A stretch of DNA of 64,000 bases from Flaccisagitta enflata (lineage: Eukaryota > Chaetognatha > Sagittoidea > Aphragmophora). Positions 12,281 to 23,607 of this stretch are shown in pieces. The notes under the pieces are model-generated. The model had not been told where the DNA came from and searched no databases. It saw only the letters and a program-made list of their open reading frames with translations. Position 1 is the first letter of the stretch. Every line of letters begins with the position of its first letter. The translations under genes and the position numbers were made by a program. The DNA is taken from the NCBI GenBank assembly GCA_965153355.1, contig OZ231126.1, positions 101,370,001 through 101,434,000 on the forward strand. The letters run 5' to 3'.

Positions 12281-12635
12281 AAAGGATACCCCTGACCATC
12301 GGAGGGGGTTATACTATATTTAAATAAATACTTAACGGTTGTTTTGCGAATGAACTATAAATTTTAACAAACTTTTTCAAAATTTGGCATTGGAACAATA
12401 ACAACAAATTTTCAAAACAATTTTATATGAGGTGAAATTAAAGTAAAACAATGGTTTAATACAATACAATGGAATGTAACAAGAACAGGCTAACTGACCT
12501 GATGTTTGATTTCAATGACCTCGACTAACTTTAAATAATTCAACGAAATGATTTGGCGATTCAGATTGTGTTCTCAGCTTTCATTTGTATCGTCGAATTT
12601 TTTAGTTTGTTTCACCGGTTTTTTCTTCTATCGCG

Positions 12636-14199
12636 ATGCTCTTTTCTTTGATTTTTGTGTGCGCTTTAGTAGTTTCCGTCGCCTGCGCTCCCAGCGGTGA
12701 TCAATCATATGATTATGATGAAGTTGAACCAGAGGTGAATTTATGATATTGTTTTTCACTCTGAATATTCGCGTTGTTGTACTTGTTTCTTTTCTCGTTG
12801 AATTTCTGATAACGATGCAGCCGACATTGTCTCCAGTCACGTCCGCGATTGAAACAAAGCCTTGCGCGGTGGGTCAAAAGGAATCCTGTGTTGATCAAGA
12901 AGCTTGTTGATGGAGGCGTGGACTCTTTTCTCGACGAAGTTGGATATGAGTAAGTATTTGTTATACTTTTTCTTTCGTAATTATTATTTTTCTTTCCTTT
13001 GATTTCGTTTCAATGGATTATTTTTGATTTGTATTAATATTTGTCATTCAGTGAATCGAAAGGTCGGTGCATTGTGATTATATATCATCTTGGTTACTAC
13101 CGTCGTGCAACGATGTCATGTTGCGTGCCTATGGACTCTCGATTAACACATGATATTGTGAAGAACGCGATCTCTAAAGACGTTGACAAGTTGGGGCTAA
13201 TGAATATTGCTTCGCTTTGCCTTCTCACCGTCGAGATGTTTGTCGGGATTGTCTTCGGGATATCATTTTGCACGCGAAGGATGTGCGGAGCTTTGCAGCG
13301 GAGGAGACGCGCGGAAGCAAATGATCCACAGGATCCTCGCGACTTCTTTGAAATGCAGTTGAGGTGAGATAGTGGTAGACGTCATGTTTCTTTGTTGTTG
13401 ATTTTATTTTTTTGTATTAACATTATTCACTGTCAGAGCAGTGAATTGTGATCACAAGTTTATGGATGGTTTTGTTAATTTTTCTTTCCAGAGTGGAGGC
13501 GTGTGATGGTGATCTTGTTGTCGTCGAAGATGTTGAAGCTGGTGTCTAATTTGATGACTATTCTTGTTTTGCCTTCAATTGCATTGCCGTGGATAATCTT
13601 ATTTTTCTCTCGATTTGATATTATTTTCTTCCTAATTTTTATTTCAGGTCTAATTTTTAATTAATTATTTTAGCTCCGGCAGTCGTGATTATTAGGAATA
13701 TTATATCTAGGGCTGTGTAAGTAACTTTTCCAAATAATTTAATTTCAGATTTTTGGGTGGTTGGACTCTTTCTGTGGACAAGACATTTAAGATGAAGATG
13801 AATGGTGAGTATAAGAATGTCATCAAGAATGTTTCTTTATTTAATGCTCTCACCAACCAATCCACTACTCCTTCCAACAAGGTGGTGATTGGCGGCGGCC
13901 ATTCAAGCAGCGCCACCTAGGAGACCTGGATTGCATATCCTATCATTCTCCTTCTCTTAGTCATCGCTTGCTGCATTGTTATTAGGCAGAATTTGGATCA
14001 GGCCGCAGGATCGATTGCACAAATGCAATCTTGTATGCAACCCATTTTGAACCTGTTCAAACATAATACAGGGACCGCTGATGATGAAATGAAAATGAGG
14101 AATATCAATCCAGATGGCTCATCTGACGTTCAATTGCATGGTCGCAATTTATCTGATTCTGAGCGGATCAGAGCCGGTGCTCATTCCGTAAGTGTCTAG
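12636..14199 (+). CDS. Spliced gene: two-TM secretory-pathway protein, unknown
   Basis: I do not recognise the family. A consistent seven-exon model fits: 12636-12734, 12837-12949, 13052-13363, 13492-13541, 13674-13716, 13749-13881 and 13921-14199. All introns are GT..AG with matching phases (0,2,2,1,2,0), giving 342 residues. Exon 1 encodes a clear signal peptide (MLFSLIFVCALVVSVACA). Cys77 and a Cys-Cys pair (94-95) precede a first membrane helix at about 118-144, followed by a basic stretch. A second helix lies at about 254-272 (AYPIILLLLVIACCIVI) with a polar cytoplasmic-type tail. The CC motif before a Glu-containing helix faintly recalls the end of tetraspanins, but this is weak. Introns 5 and 6 are only 32 and 39 nt; without splicing, the frame stops at 13547 or at the TAG of 13918-13920, which is itself the acceptor. 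Exons 1-4 are firmer than 5-7. Confidence 0.65.
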
Positions 14200-14290
14200 G
14201 TGGGAGTTTTTCTCTTTGTTATTCATTTTATTTCTCTTTAGGCCCGTCTATTTTGATTTTACACAAAATTTTTTAAAAGCAATTGATTAT

Positions 14291-14296
14291 AATAAA
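14291..14296 (+). promoter_or_regulatory. Possible polyadenylation signal AATAAA
   Basis: AATAAA about 90 bp downstream of the stop of the spliced plus-strand gene, in an AT-rich 3' region. It lies just before the convergent end of the minus-strand pol gene (stop near 14306). Confidence 0.4.
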
Positions 14297-14305
14297 TTTG
14301 CCAAA

Positions 14306-14942
14306 TTAACTTGGCTGATGTCTAGCCCTTGTTGAGCGACGGTTTCCTAACTGGGATGGCCGATCAAACGCAGCTTTGCGCGCGGCGGTTCTTTCCATCT
14401 CAGTCACCAATTGTATGGCTTCGTCCTTGGTAAGATTTCTTAATTTGACCAAGGCGTCACCAGACTGAACTAACTGAATATTTGACCTCAATTCAGTACA
14501 CCTGAAACTATTTGTTGCGATTTTGCTGTCAATTTTGAACACTTCAGGATTGAGTTTATAACAAAGTTTGCGTGGTGATGATGTTGGAAATGTTGTTCTT
14601 CTTTTCAAACATATTATCCCTGGGCTTAATTTTTGTGAATAGTCAGTCGGTGATGTTATGTGCCGTTGCTTCATGTATCTTCATACGTCGCGTAATAGCG
14701 TTATTTTGCTCGCATTTCTTGCAGCTTCCATCGATGGTTTTACGATGCCTGGTGGTTTTGCTGCTTCTTTACTTGCATGGATTAAGAAGTCAACTGGGGC
14801 TCTCGCAAAATGGATCTCCTTTGGACAAAGGTCTTGTTTGCCTAGTGCTGATGATGGAGTGCTGTTTATGATGAATGTTGTTTCTGCAATTAGTCTGTTG
14901 AAAGTCCAATTTGGATTGTCTGTTTTTAGATTGCAGAGCAAG
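14306..14942 (-). pseudogene. Gypsy-like integrase, C-terminal part
   Basis: Downstream half of the integrase interrupted by the BEL element. It begins just after the insertion with the segment holding the catalytic-Glu neighbourhood (KVERVI spans the insertion flank). Next come NPNWTFNRLIAET and INSTPSSALG, typical of the post-Glu helix and conserved Asn/Pro region of LTR integrases. The frame stops near 14681, and a further 122-codon basic, Arg-rich stretch (14306-14674) forms the probable C-terminal tail. Domain order with the upstream pieces is RNase H, linker, integrase, as in Ty3/Gypsy. Confidence 0.7.
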
Positions 14943-15518
14943 TAATAAACCGGCAACAATAAGCAGACATTTGACTTACTTTGCCGATTTGGGAATGATA
15001 GATAGAGATGAGAATGATGGACGAATAGAGAGATGGAGGATGAGAGGAGAGAATTTCAATAGACTGTTTTATTTCATAATCCTTTTTATGCGCAGTATTC
15101 CATTAATGTTCAAAGGTTTGAGTTTTGATTTTATATGCTTTATTTTGTTGCTGTTGTTAGTATTCCGAGTTTGTAATCCTATTCCGTTAGATGCGCAAGA
15201 GGGGATTAGATGCGCGAGAGAGAGGATCAGATGCGCGGGAGAGAGAGAGTTAGATGCGCAGGAGGAGAGGAGAAAAAAAGTCCTTTCTCCTGAATGTGAA
15301 TAAAAAAGAACCAACTTCAGTAAAGCGTAAATCGATAATGAGAAATCAAGAGAGAAAAAAATGTAAAGGAATAAAAACGGAACTTAAAATGTAAACAATC
15401 TTGCATTTAGTCGACAAAGGCCGTGAGAGGCTGGGAAACGATTTTGACTTTTGTGATTTCTTACAAAAATATTCCCAACTGTGGGAAACGCGAGAAAAAG
15501 GAAACGTACGATTTAACA
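14943..15518 (-). repeat. BEL/Pao 3' LTR
   Basis: 576 bp, matching 20857-21434 almost throughout. It includes the shared run of GATGCGCGAGAGAGAGG-type units, which differs slightly between the two LTRs. It ends at the TSD GCAAG. Confidence 0.9.
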
Positions 15519-15599
15519 GTGCGCGCCAAAAACACCATGTGTTTTTAAAAAATGAAAAAAAAAATGATTCAAAATTATTCGAGCGATCAGTTTGACACA

Positions 15600-16190
15600 T
15601 CAATTGTCATTTTCGAGATTCACAACGTTCTGAATAGGTTGTTTGACCAATTTTCCATTTTCATCTTTGAGCGTAACAGAACTCACATTTCCATCGCGTG
15701 CGATGTGAGATTGGACCACACGCGCCAGTGGCCAGAGATGACGTTTTGTGTTCTCTTTTTTGAGAAGCACTAGTGTTCCCACGGCAAGGTTTGGTGATTC
15801 GTTGTGCCACTTTCGACGTGGCTTGAGCGAAGGAAGATATTCGTTCACAATTTGTTTGGACCAGTCCATTTGCAATTGTTGCAAATATTTCAGCCTTGCT
15901 GAGAAGGCTGATCTAGCAGGAGGAATGTCCAAAGATGATTCTAGAGGTTGTTGAAGGTCCCTGCCAATGAGCATTTTGGCAGGTGTAAGTGGAACTTGAT
16001 CCGGGTTGTCCACTAATGGAGTGAGTGGACGCGAGTTGATGATTTCTTCGATTCGAATAATCAGTGTTGACAGTTCGTTGTCAGAGACCAGAGTTGCCCA
16101 AAACCTTTTTTGAGCGGAGTTTTGATGGATTTGACTAGAGACTCCCAGTATCCACCCCACCATGGGGCGGCAGGAGGATTGAAATGCCAC
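15600..16190 (-). pseudogene. BEL integrase C-terminus (DUF5641-type)
   Basis: Frame-shifted continuation of the integrase. It contains the post-catalytic segment (ELSTLIIRIEEIINSRPLTPL) and then a domain with the BEL-typical pattern: LTPAKMLIGR, WSKQIVNEYLPSLKPRRKW and GTLVLLKKEN. This DUF5641-like C-terminal domain belongs to BEL/Pao integrases and probably helps target-DNA binding. The reading frame joins the core only after a shift near 16100, so no intact integrase can be made. Confidence 0.85.
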
Positions 16191-16531
16191 TTGATGTCAG
16201 GCAGAAGTTTTGCTGCTTTTTTTAACGTAGTCGCGTTGACACTGTTAAGATGAGATGGCCTCCCCCTTCGAGCGGTGAAGCGTGTGAAGGCCATTAGAAA
16301 TTCATCTGCTGACAAATCTTGGACGATTTCTAGATGAACTCCTCTTGTTGATGCGCAGGTGAAGAGACAAATACTATAACATATCTCTTCTTTAGCAGGA
16401 GGGCCTCCTCGTGGCTTGACGAGGAGAGGTCCTGCGTAGTCGAGTCCTGTGTTGTAAAACGGCAGAGATGGCTCCTTGTGGAAGTTTGGAAGGTCCGCCA
16501 TTTTCTGTTGACACAGTGGTTGATGAATCTT
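16061..16531 (-). pseudogene. BEL integrase catalytic core, inactivated
   Basis: Core with the first catalytic Asp in GLDYAGPL and the Glu in GGYWESLVKSIK. The segment that normally carries the second catalytic Asp (S-D-N in this family) reads LNSVNATT: Val sits where Asp is expected, a one-base change. A stop codon lies just after the zinc-binding Cys motif upstream (near 16529), and a shift near 16100 separates the C-terminal domain. The core would strand-transfer cDNA into the genome if intact; this copy cannot. Confidence 0.85.
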
Positions 16532-18388
16532 TTAGCATGTGATGCAAGATCTGATTTCTTTTTTGACAGCAGCCATTCCTCTGAGAATCCAAAATTTTTG
16601 GCGAAGGTATGCTAGAGTGTGATTTGCACCAGCATGAAGATTTGAGAGATGAGCATTTCTTATAAGCAGGAGAGTAAGATGAGACTTGTCAGGCATAAGA
16701 ACCAAATCTTTCAAAACTCTGCCTCCCATCTTCATAATGCCATCTTCCAAAAATGGACTGAACTGCAGCAGTCGAGAATTTTTAGGCAATGATTGGATCT
16801 TTTGAAGGCATTCATATTCATGGGGGAAATGAACCCTCTGTTCATCCATGACAAGTTTTTCCATAGCCCTTTTTCTTTGTTCAGGCATAGGAGCCCTGGC
16901 TGCCAAAGGGCGGGAAAAACGCAAAACATAAACCATGGTGCGTAGCAACTTCTCAAAAGAGCTAAAGCGCTCTAACTGAATGAGAGGCTCATGAACAGAC
17001 ACAGCACAAACTGCAACTTTTCTTAGTTCCAAATCAGGCATTTCAGCCTTTGGCTGATCCGGCCAATCACCACTTTTCAAAAATTCAGGGCCTTCTGCCC
17101 AAAGCTTAGACTGTTCAGGATTCAGAGGCCAAATGCCACGCGAGGGCAAATCTGCTGGATTAAGGGTTCCAGGTACCCAAAGCCATGTGGCTGAGTGCTT
17201 AGAGCATGTTCGCTGAATTTCAGCAATGCGGTTGCCAACAAATGGTTTGTATCTTGCCGAAGGTGATTCAATCCAACCCAAGGCAATAGTGGAGTCTGTC
17301 CACATAAAAGATTCAATCTTGGATGTGAAAACTTCTTCTTTGAGGAAGTCTAGGAGCCTAGCACCAAGAATAGCACCTAGGAGCTCCATGCGGGGGAGAG
17401 AGACAACTTTGATTGGCTTCACCCTTGTCTTAGAGAGAAGAAAAAATGAGCCATTTGGAGAGATGACATAGCCAACACAGGCAGATGCGCCTTCACTCGC
17501 ATCACAGAATACATGAAGGACTTTGGGGCTTCCAAAAAATCGAGCAACCGAAAACCCATCACAAATGGCTTTTCTGAAGTCTTCAACTTCCTTTTTCAAG
17601 TTGTCGGAGAGGGGATCATCCCAATTTGAGCCAGATTGCCAAATCTTTTGTATAAGCATCTTGCCCTTGCAAATTAGTGGACTTTGTCCACCGATTGGAT
17701 CCCAGAATGCAGCAATTTGTTGCAAAAATTCCCTTTCTGTAGAGGGAGTCCTATCCCAAGTTTTGATGGGCACATGAAGGGTGTCATCAATTGTGTTCCA
17801 ATTTAAACCAAGAACAACTGCTTCTTCTTTGTCATCTGTTCCTTCAATCTTTGCAAGCAGTTCCTTATTGTTACTGTTGATCTTGTGCATCTTCATGTGC
17901 ATTGAGGAGAAAAAACCTCTCAGTTGAGTCAAGACTTCAACACCATTTTCCAAATCATCAACACAATCTGGAATATCATCCATGTAGAGGGCCATCATGA
18001 CATAGCGACAGGCCTCTGGAAACTTCTGCTTGATGTCTTCCCAGCTTGCATGGTAATGGCAAGTAGCCATGGAAAGGAATGGTGAAGAAGACTCACCAAA
18101 CATAACTGTACATTGCCAAGCAATGCCCTTATGTGTGATTATTCGATGAAGGTCTTGTTGTATTGGAGGGATCTTCACTTGCCAAACTATTTTACTGATA
18201 TCAGTAATGAACCCAATTCTACCTTTACGAAATCTGATAGTTGATGCAACTATATCCGGCAATAAATTGGACCGGATGTGCTGAGCGCTGTTCAAGGAAA
18301 TGCCATTACGGCCTCTAAAAGAGGCATTTTTGACAACTCTTGTTGGAGTGGTTGGATGGCCAGGCCTCTCAACCAGATGCCATGGCAA
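16532..18388 (-). pseudogene. BEL reverse transcriptase, RNase H and integrase zinc domain
   Basis: A 618-codon open segment of pol. It begins at the start of RT (VERPGHPTTPTRVVKNAS, the BEL equivalent of motif 1). The catalytic box YMDD lies at about residue 136 (ALYMDDIPDCV). RNase H starts at about 290 (VFCDASEGASACVGYV; a later TDS holds another acidic residue). The integrase HHCC zinc domain is at the C-terminus (HLSNLHAGANHTLAYLRQKF and SCITC). The upstream gag-protease frame overlaps it by ~97 bp in another phase, so a frameshift near 18390 broke a once continuous pol. The frame ends in a stop right after the last zinc Cys. Confidence 0.9.
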
Positions 18389-19788
18389 GTAATGAACCCC
18401 ACCCTTGGGGGTGTCTGTCTCAGAGACCAGTTCAAGAACACCCCTATCAATTTGATCTTGTTTCGCTTCTCAGGATCTTTCTTCAGCTTCTCTTGCTGTT
18501 TCAAGTACAACATTTTTGCCGGCGCATAGTTGTTTTCCAAATCTTTCACTTCAGGTTTGTAAGGAATCTCAACCTTGTACTGCTGGTTTGCTTCATCATA
18601 CTCAATTTTTTCCAAAAATTCTTGATGAACCTTTTCATCAATCAAAGTTTTGATTCGTGACTTTGGGTTAGGCACCTCTTCCAGACGCCAAAACTTCTCG
18701 AGAGTATTTTCAAGCTCAACCACAGGGGAAAGATTTGTTGAAGTTAGCAATGGAACCTCTTGGTCAATTCTACCAGAAAGGCACCAGCCAAACAGCGTTT
18801 CGATTGCTGATGGCTCCCCAAACTTTCCAATCCGTCTGCAACCAGTCTCAATGTTGTCAGCAAAATCATTACCAATGAGTAATTCAACTTCAGAGGCATC
18901 CCGAGGGTATACATCTGCAAAACAAATGTCGGCCAAATGTGGATAAGTTTCCACTGGATCAAAATTGATCGCTTCCATGTCTACAGTCAACTTGTCAGAC
19001 TGAGAAACAATGGCTTCCATCTCGCAAAAACGGCCATCTTTTGTCCAAAGACTAATTTTGACAACATCATACAACCGTGGTGCATTGTACTCATCAGAGA
19101 ATGCAGTAGCAACTGCGAGAAGCGTTCTTCTCAAAACTGGCAATTTCAATTTTTGTGCAGTTCTTGCAAGAATCCAGGTTTTCTGTGAACCATCATCAAT
19201 TGCTGACCTGACAACAACATCAGGCCTTCCTCTTGGTACAGCTTGAAAGTTTTTCAAAACTGTAAACTTTTCCTTCTTCACCGGGGCATGGTGAAGGGCA
19301 TTGGCACTAATCTTCTCTGTTGATGAAGATTTACTTGTGATGACAAATGATGCCGATTCTGACACTGGTTTTGATGATTCTTCTTGGCTTGAAGTCACCG
19401 GCGATGACACAGATGATGATGATGCTGAAGATTTTGCTTCTTGCTGATTTCCTTGTTGGCCCTTAGGCGAACTTCCCCAATGAAGGAGAGTGTTGTTAGG
19501 CTTGTTGCAGACTGTGCACATGCCTGATCTGCATGTCCGAGGGGTATGCTTCTGATTGAACGGTGAAAGACACCAGTTACAGAACTTTTTCTTGGAAATA
19601 AAGTTTGACCTTTCTTTTGATGACAACTTTTTGAACTCATCACAGGCAAAAATCTTGTGACTCTTTTCACAATAGTAACACTGATATTCTTTGCTTGCTG
19701 TAGACAACATGGATGTTGTTTTTGGGGCGAACATCCTTGTTTTTTCCATCACCCTTTTCATTCTGCCCATAGCACTGAAGCTTTGCAT
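18292..19788 (-). pseudogene. BEL zinc-knuckle and protease region
   Basis: A 498-codon segment. Near its start are Cys/His clusters (CYYCEKSHKIFAC and CNWC..H..C..CTVCNKPNNTLLH), the zinc knuckles of BEL gag. A Ser-rich linker follows, then the aspartic protease domain of the DUF1758 type with AIDDGSQKTWIL in place of the usual D-S/T-G box. Next come LIGNDFADNI and FGWCLSG, conserved downstream protease/linker motifs. It releases gag and pol products in an intact element. The end runs out of frame into the start of RT. Confidence 0.9.
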
Positions 19789-20692
19789 GCAAAAAAGTCA
19801 ATAACTTCTTTGTTGAAAAAGATCGATCATCATAGATTTCTTCTTTCCACTTTTGTTTGATTTCCTTGGGCATCAGCTTTCCAACATGAGGCACAATAAA
19901 ATAGGCACACTCTTCCATGTCTGCCTTGTATTCTGCTAAACATCGCAATGATGTTTCTAGAGTGGACAAAAAAGGCATGATGGAATGAGTCTCAAAGGGT
20001 TTGAGATTCAGAATGTTATCAACATGGGATTGTTTGACCAACCTTGGATGTCCAAACATTGTCTCCAATGTTTTTCTGAAATTGTCATAATTGTCATCTG
20101 TCAAGCTGTAGCCTTTAGCAAGCTCAGCAGCATCCTCGATGCAAGCAAATTTCAAGTAGATCAATTTTTGCACCTTAGCCAAATCTGTACGGCTATGAAT
20201 CAGAGTGTTGAAAGAATTGATGAATGTCTGATATTCCCCAGGAGACTTGCCTGTGAATTTCTGCAAATCAACCTTGGGTAACCTAGCCAGGGTGCTAGCA
20301 ACTGGATCTGTGGAAGATACAACTGCTGCTGCTGGGGATGCTAATTGGTCCAAAAAATCATCTGCATCTGCAAAAGCTCCCAAAGCCTTTTCATACCATT
20401 CATCCCCAATCAGCATATCAGCCTCCATGACTGATTCATCTTCCATCAAAGACCAAATTTCATCATCAATTTTTTGCAAATCTGATTTCAAGATTTTCAA
20501 ATCTTCCCTTGATTGAACAACTTTGGCCTTCCGGCTTTCAGCCACTTCAGAAAGCAATTTTGTGGCCCCTTTAGTAATCTTTATTCTCGCTTATCTTCTT
20601 TTGCTCCTCCAAGCCACCAAAGCGGCTTTTTTGTCTGTTGAAAGCCCAGTTTCTCATACCTCAATCTTGGATGGCGCTCTTGTAACTTCCAT
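19667..20692 (-). pseudogene. BEL gag (DUF1759-type)
   Basis: Main open part 19667-20557 (about 296 codons). It has a coiled-coil-like Lys/Glu N-terminus (SREDLKILKSDLQKIDDEIW), then the capsid-type domain with LPKVDLQKFTGKSPGEYQTF and a DLAKVQKLIYLKF helix, typical of DUF1759 in BEL gag. A plausible original start is the ATG near 20692, but the first ~45 codons contain stops and shifts. The end overlaps the zinc-knuckle frame near 19790. It would form the particle core. Confidence 0.9.
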
Positions 20693-20837
20693 CTTCCCAC
20701 CAAAAAAATATGTGTCTCAAAAAGAAGATAGTAACACAACAGCTGTGATGGGCTTAAAGCTATGCCGTCACCCCCAACAAGCCAAAATTGGTACTACCTA
20801 AACTTGAAATGAAAGAGACACAGATGAAAGGTGGTGA

Positions 20838-20854
20838 CTCTTCACAGGACGCCA
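20838..20854 (-). promoter_or_regulatory. BEL primer-binding-site-like sequence
   Basis: On the minus strand, TGGCGTCCTGTGAAGAG starts two bases after the 5' LTR. It opens with TGG, complementary to the CCA end of a tRNA. The tRNA is not identified. Confidence 0.6.
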
Positions 20855-20856
20855 AA

Positions 20857-21434
20857 TAATAAACCGGCAACAATCAGCAGACATTTGACTTACTTTGCCG
20901 ATTTGGGAATGATAGATAGAGATGAGAATGATGGACGAATAGAGAGATGGAGGATGAGAGGAGAGAATTTCAACAGACTGTTTTTTTTCATAATCCTTTT
21001 TATGCGCAGTATTCCATTAATGTTCAAAGGTTTGAGTTTTGATTTCATATGCTTTATTTTGTTGCTGTTGTTAGTATTCCCAGTTTGTAATCCTATTCCG
21101 TTAGATGTGCGAGAGAGGGGATTAGATGCGCGAGAGAGAGGATCAGATGCGCGGGAGAGAGAGAATTAGATGCGCGGGAGGAGAGGAGAAAAGAAGTCCT
21201 TTCTCCTGAATGTGAATAAAAGAGAACCAACTTCAGTAAAGCGTAAATCGATAATGAGAAATCAAGAGAGAAAAAAATGTAAAGGAATAAAAACGGAACT
21301 TAAAATGTAAACAATCTTGCATTTAGTTGACAAAGGCCGAGAAAGGCTGGGAAACGATTTTGACTTTTATGATTTCTTACGAAAATATTCCCAACTGTGG
21401 GAAACGCGAGAAAAAGGAAACGTACGATTTAACA
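20857..21434 (-). repeat. BEL/Pao 5' LTR
   Basis: 578 bp, the promoter-side LTR of the minus-strand BEL element, bounded by GCAAG at 21435-21439. It contains AATAAAAACGG-type AT-rich segments, but I cannot place a TATA box with confidence. Confidence 0.9.
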
Positions 21435-22467
21435 GCAAGCGAGTAAAAGTGTTTATAACACGCTCCACTTTACTTTAGCAACGGGATATGTTTGGGAGCC
21501 CATGGCTCACTGATACACCCCTTTCTTTCAGAAATTGGAGACTTTTGCTGTTTGCTGTACATAATGCACCATCCATTTGAATTTTTCGTAGCAAGCCAAC
21601 GAGTGTGTCTCGAGTATGTACAAGGCAATCCAGGATTTGATCGTCTGTGCAGCTTGTGATTGATTTTGCTATTACAAAACGAGAATGCGCATCAACATAT
21701 AGGTAAACGTGTCTTGGTTGACCGGTCGTTGTGGCGAAAATTCCTCTAAGTGGTCCTAGACAATCTATTAGGCCAAGGGAATTGGGTTCTGGAGCAATTT
21801 GATTCCCTTCATTGATGGGATTTGTTTTTGGGTGTTTATTAAGCCTACAGACAGGACACAATTGGATGAATTTGTTAATCTTTTTTTTCATTCCAAAGTG
21901 AAAATATCTTTTCAAAAGCGCACTTTGCGTCCTTTTTTGTCCGGCATGCCTGTGAGAAGAAGTGTCATTTGTGTGAGTGTTTTTCACTAACATGTCAAAT
22001 TGCTTTTTGCCAACAACAATAAGCTGCTTTATTTTCCTGTACTTATCATACCAAAGTCTTAACAGAATTCCATGTTTGTTGATTTTATACAGTGATCTGT
22101 TTTTGTAAAATTGTGACATCTGTTAAGATAATGCTAGACCTTCAGTCTTGCCAGGTGATGGTTTGTCATCTTTGATGACAGATTTTATCTCATCAATGAT
22201 TTTGTCATTTCTTTGCAGATCCGTGACATTTGGCAAATATTCATCCTCAAATTCTTCCAATTGGATTGCGGATGAGAAGTTGTTGTCGATTGGATAGTCG
22301 TCTACGAGCTCTGTTAGACCTGCTTCTACGTCGCTGTCATCTAATGAATAGGCGGCGACGGCGCGGTCATACAGACATTCTGCTGTTGCTTTTTTCATTT
22401 GACTTGTATAGATTGAAGTGACAGAGCCTTCCTCCATGGGTGTCTCTATGATGGCTTCAGTTATCAA
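21435..22467 (-). pseudogene. Gypsy-like integrase, N-terminal part and linker
   Basis: Two collinear in-frame parts split by one stop near 22123. The first (22123-22467) is an acidic linker after RNase H. The second (from 22119) has the integrase HHCC zinc domain (HRHAGQKRTQSALLKRYFHF then CPVCRLNK). The core follows, with the first Asp in LGLIDCLGPL, a YLYVDAHSRF strand and the second Asp in IQMDGAL. A stop just before the BEL insertion and the insertion itself separate it from the catalytic-Glu part at 14306-14942. This is the same element as 22874-24286. Confidence 0.8.
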
Positions 22468-22873
22468 CTCAACGTCTTGTTGTGCTTCCTTTTTGTCGCA
22501 CTCAATGGAGTTTCCAGGTGAGCATTAGAAAAATCAGAAGCCACTCTTTCAGTGTTTCCAATTCCCACAATAATAGTCAGAAAATACGCATCCAACCTGG
22601 ACAAACAAAAAACCGCAAAGAGTTCTCATCCTCCTCCATCATTATTTTGGCGGTCCACGTTTTTTCAGCTTCATTTGGAAAAAAGAAATTAATTACTGAT
22701 TCAATCTGTGAAGTTGAACTGCGTATGAAAGCAAAGTTGATAACTTGCTTTTATAGACCAACCTTTTTTAAGAGTGGCCTTGGACTTCTCTAATGATTGC
22801 ATATGCTAATTCTTGCCATCTTCAAACTATGAAGAATTGTTTGCTTTCGTCAGCTAGTTGCTGAGAAAATAGT
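22468..22873. other. pol spacer without clear coding
   Basis: Between the acidic linker and the RNase H end. No convincing frame on either strand; probably decayed pol sequence. Confidence 0.4.
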
Positions 22874-23560
22874 TTACGCCAATCCATAGCTACACCTTTT
22901 GCATTGTAAATGATGTAAAAATCTTGGGTATCTACTTTGGGGTTCGTCCATCGGTTTGACACGGGTCACCCAATCTAAAGGATTTAGTCTTCCTTCTAAG
23001 TAGATAATTCTGTAGTTGAAGCGTTGTAGCCGAAGTATTTTGCGCGCGATGTCTTTGGGCACTAGGTCCAAAGACGCCCAGGCGCAACAAGTTTTTGAGT
23101 CACTGACGATGTAGAATGCCCTTGATGAAAGTAGCCATATGAATTTTCGAGTACATTCCTCAATGGCAGTTAATTCCAAAAGCCAAATGGGGAATGTACT
23201 CCAGTCATCATCTATCTTTCACGACCAGGAAGCTATTATGCTTAGATACTTTTTGCTTGGGTCCAGATTTTATGATGGTAGTGGTGGTAGTAATTGAGTT
23301 AGGATAGTACCTATGCTGTGTTTTGAAGCGTCGCAAAATGCGACTACAGGCCCCTCATTGGATGGCATTCTAAGTGCCCTTACATCATCGTCTAGTAGAT
23401 ATTCTTTTAATGCTTCAAATTGGTCTAAGTCGGTTTTTGTTGGTTTGAATCTTGTTTTTGGGTGTGCTAATTTTCTCAGCGGTGCCAGTAGCTCAGATAG
23501 TTTTGGAGCTACTGGCATGAAGTAGCTGAAAAATGCACATTTTTAAATTGCGTCTTTCTT
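22874..23560 (-). pseudogene. Gypsy-like RNase H with RT remnant
   Basis: Two pieces. 23270-23530 has the connection segment after RT (FMPVAPKLSELLAPLRKL and LDQFEALKEYL) followed by the RNase H entry AFCDASKHSIGTILTQL. 22874-23179 continues with ELTAIEECTRKFIWLL, the acidic box IVSDSKTCCAW and IIYLEGRLNPLDWVTRV, the Gypsy RNase H end. The RT palm/finger core that should precede it is absent: upstream DNA turns abruptly into non-pol sequence near 23565, so the core has been deleted. Confidence 0.75.
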
Positions 23561-23607
23561 TGTTTCAGGAAATTCCATTTCTCTGATTTTCTTTTTCTTT
23601 TCTACTG

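Larger units (their letters stand above)
14943..21434 (-). mobile_element. BEL/Pao LTR retrotransposon (decayed, complete ends)
   Basis: A 6.49 kb element with two LTRs of about 577 bp (14943-15518 and 20857-21434, about 97-98% identical by eye). It is flanked by the 5-bp TSD GCAAG (14938-14942 and 21435-21439). The LTRs read TGTTAAATCG...GGTTTATTA on the minus strand. A tRNA primer-site-like TGGCGTCC follows the 5' LTR at 20838-20854. The coding order on the minus strand is gag (DUF1759-type), Cys/His zinc knuckles with protease, RT, RNase H, integrase, which is diagnostic for BEL/Pao. Several frameshifts and stops make it non-functional. It sits inside the integrase gene of a Gypsy-like element. 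Confidence 0.95.

Noticed and set aside
12636-14199. Tetraspanin assignment for the spliced gene
   Set aside because: Only a Cys-Cys pair and one TM helix resemble the end of that family. The expected four helices and the CCG motif are absent.
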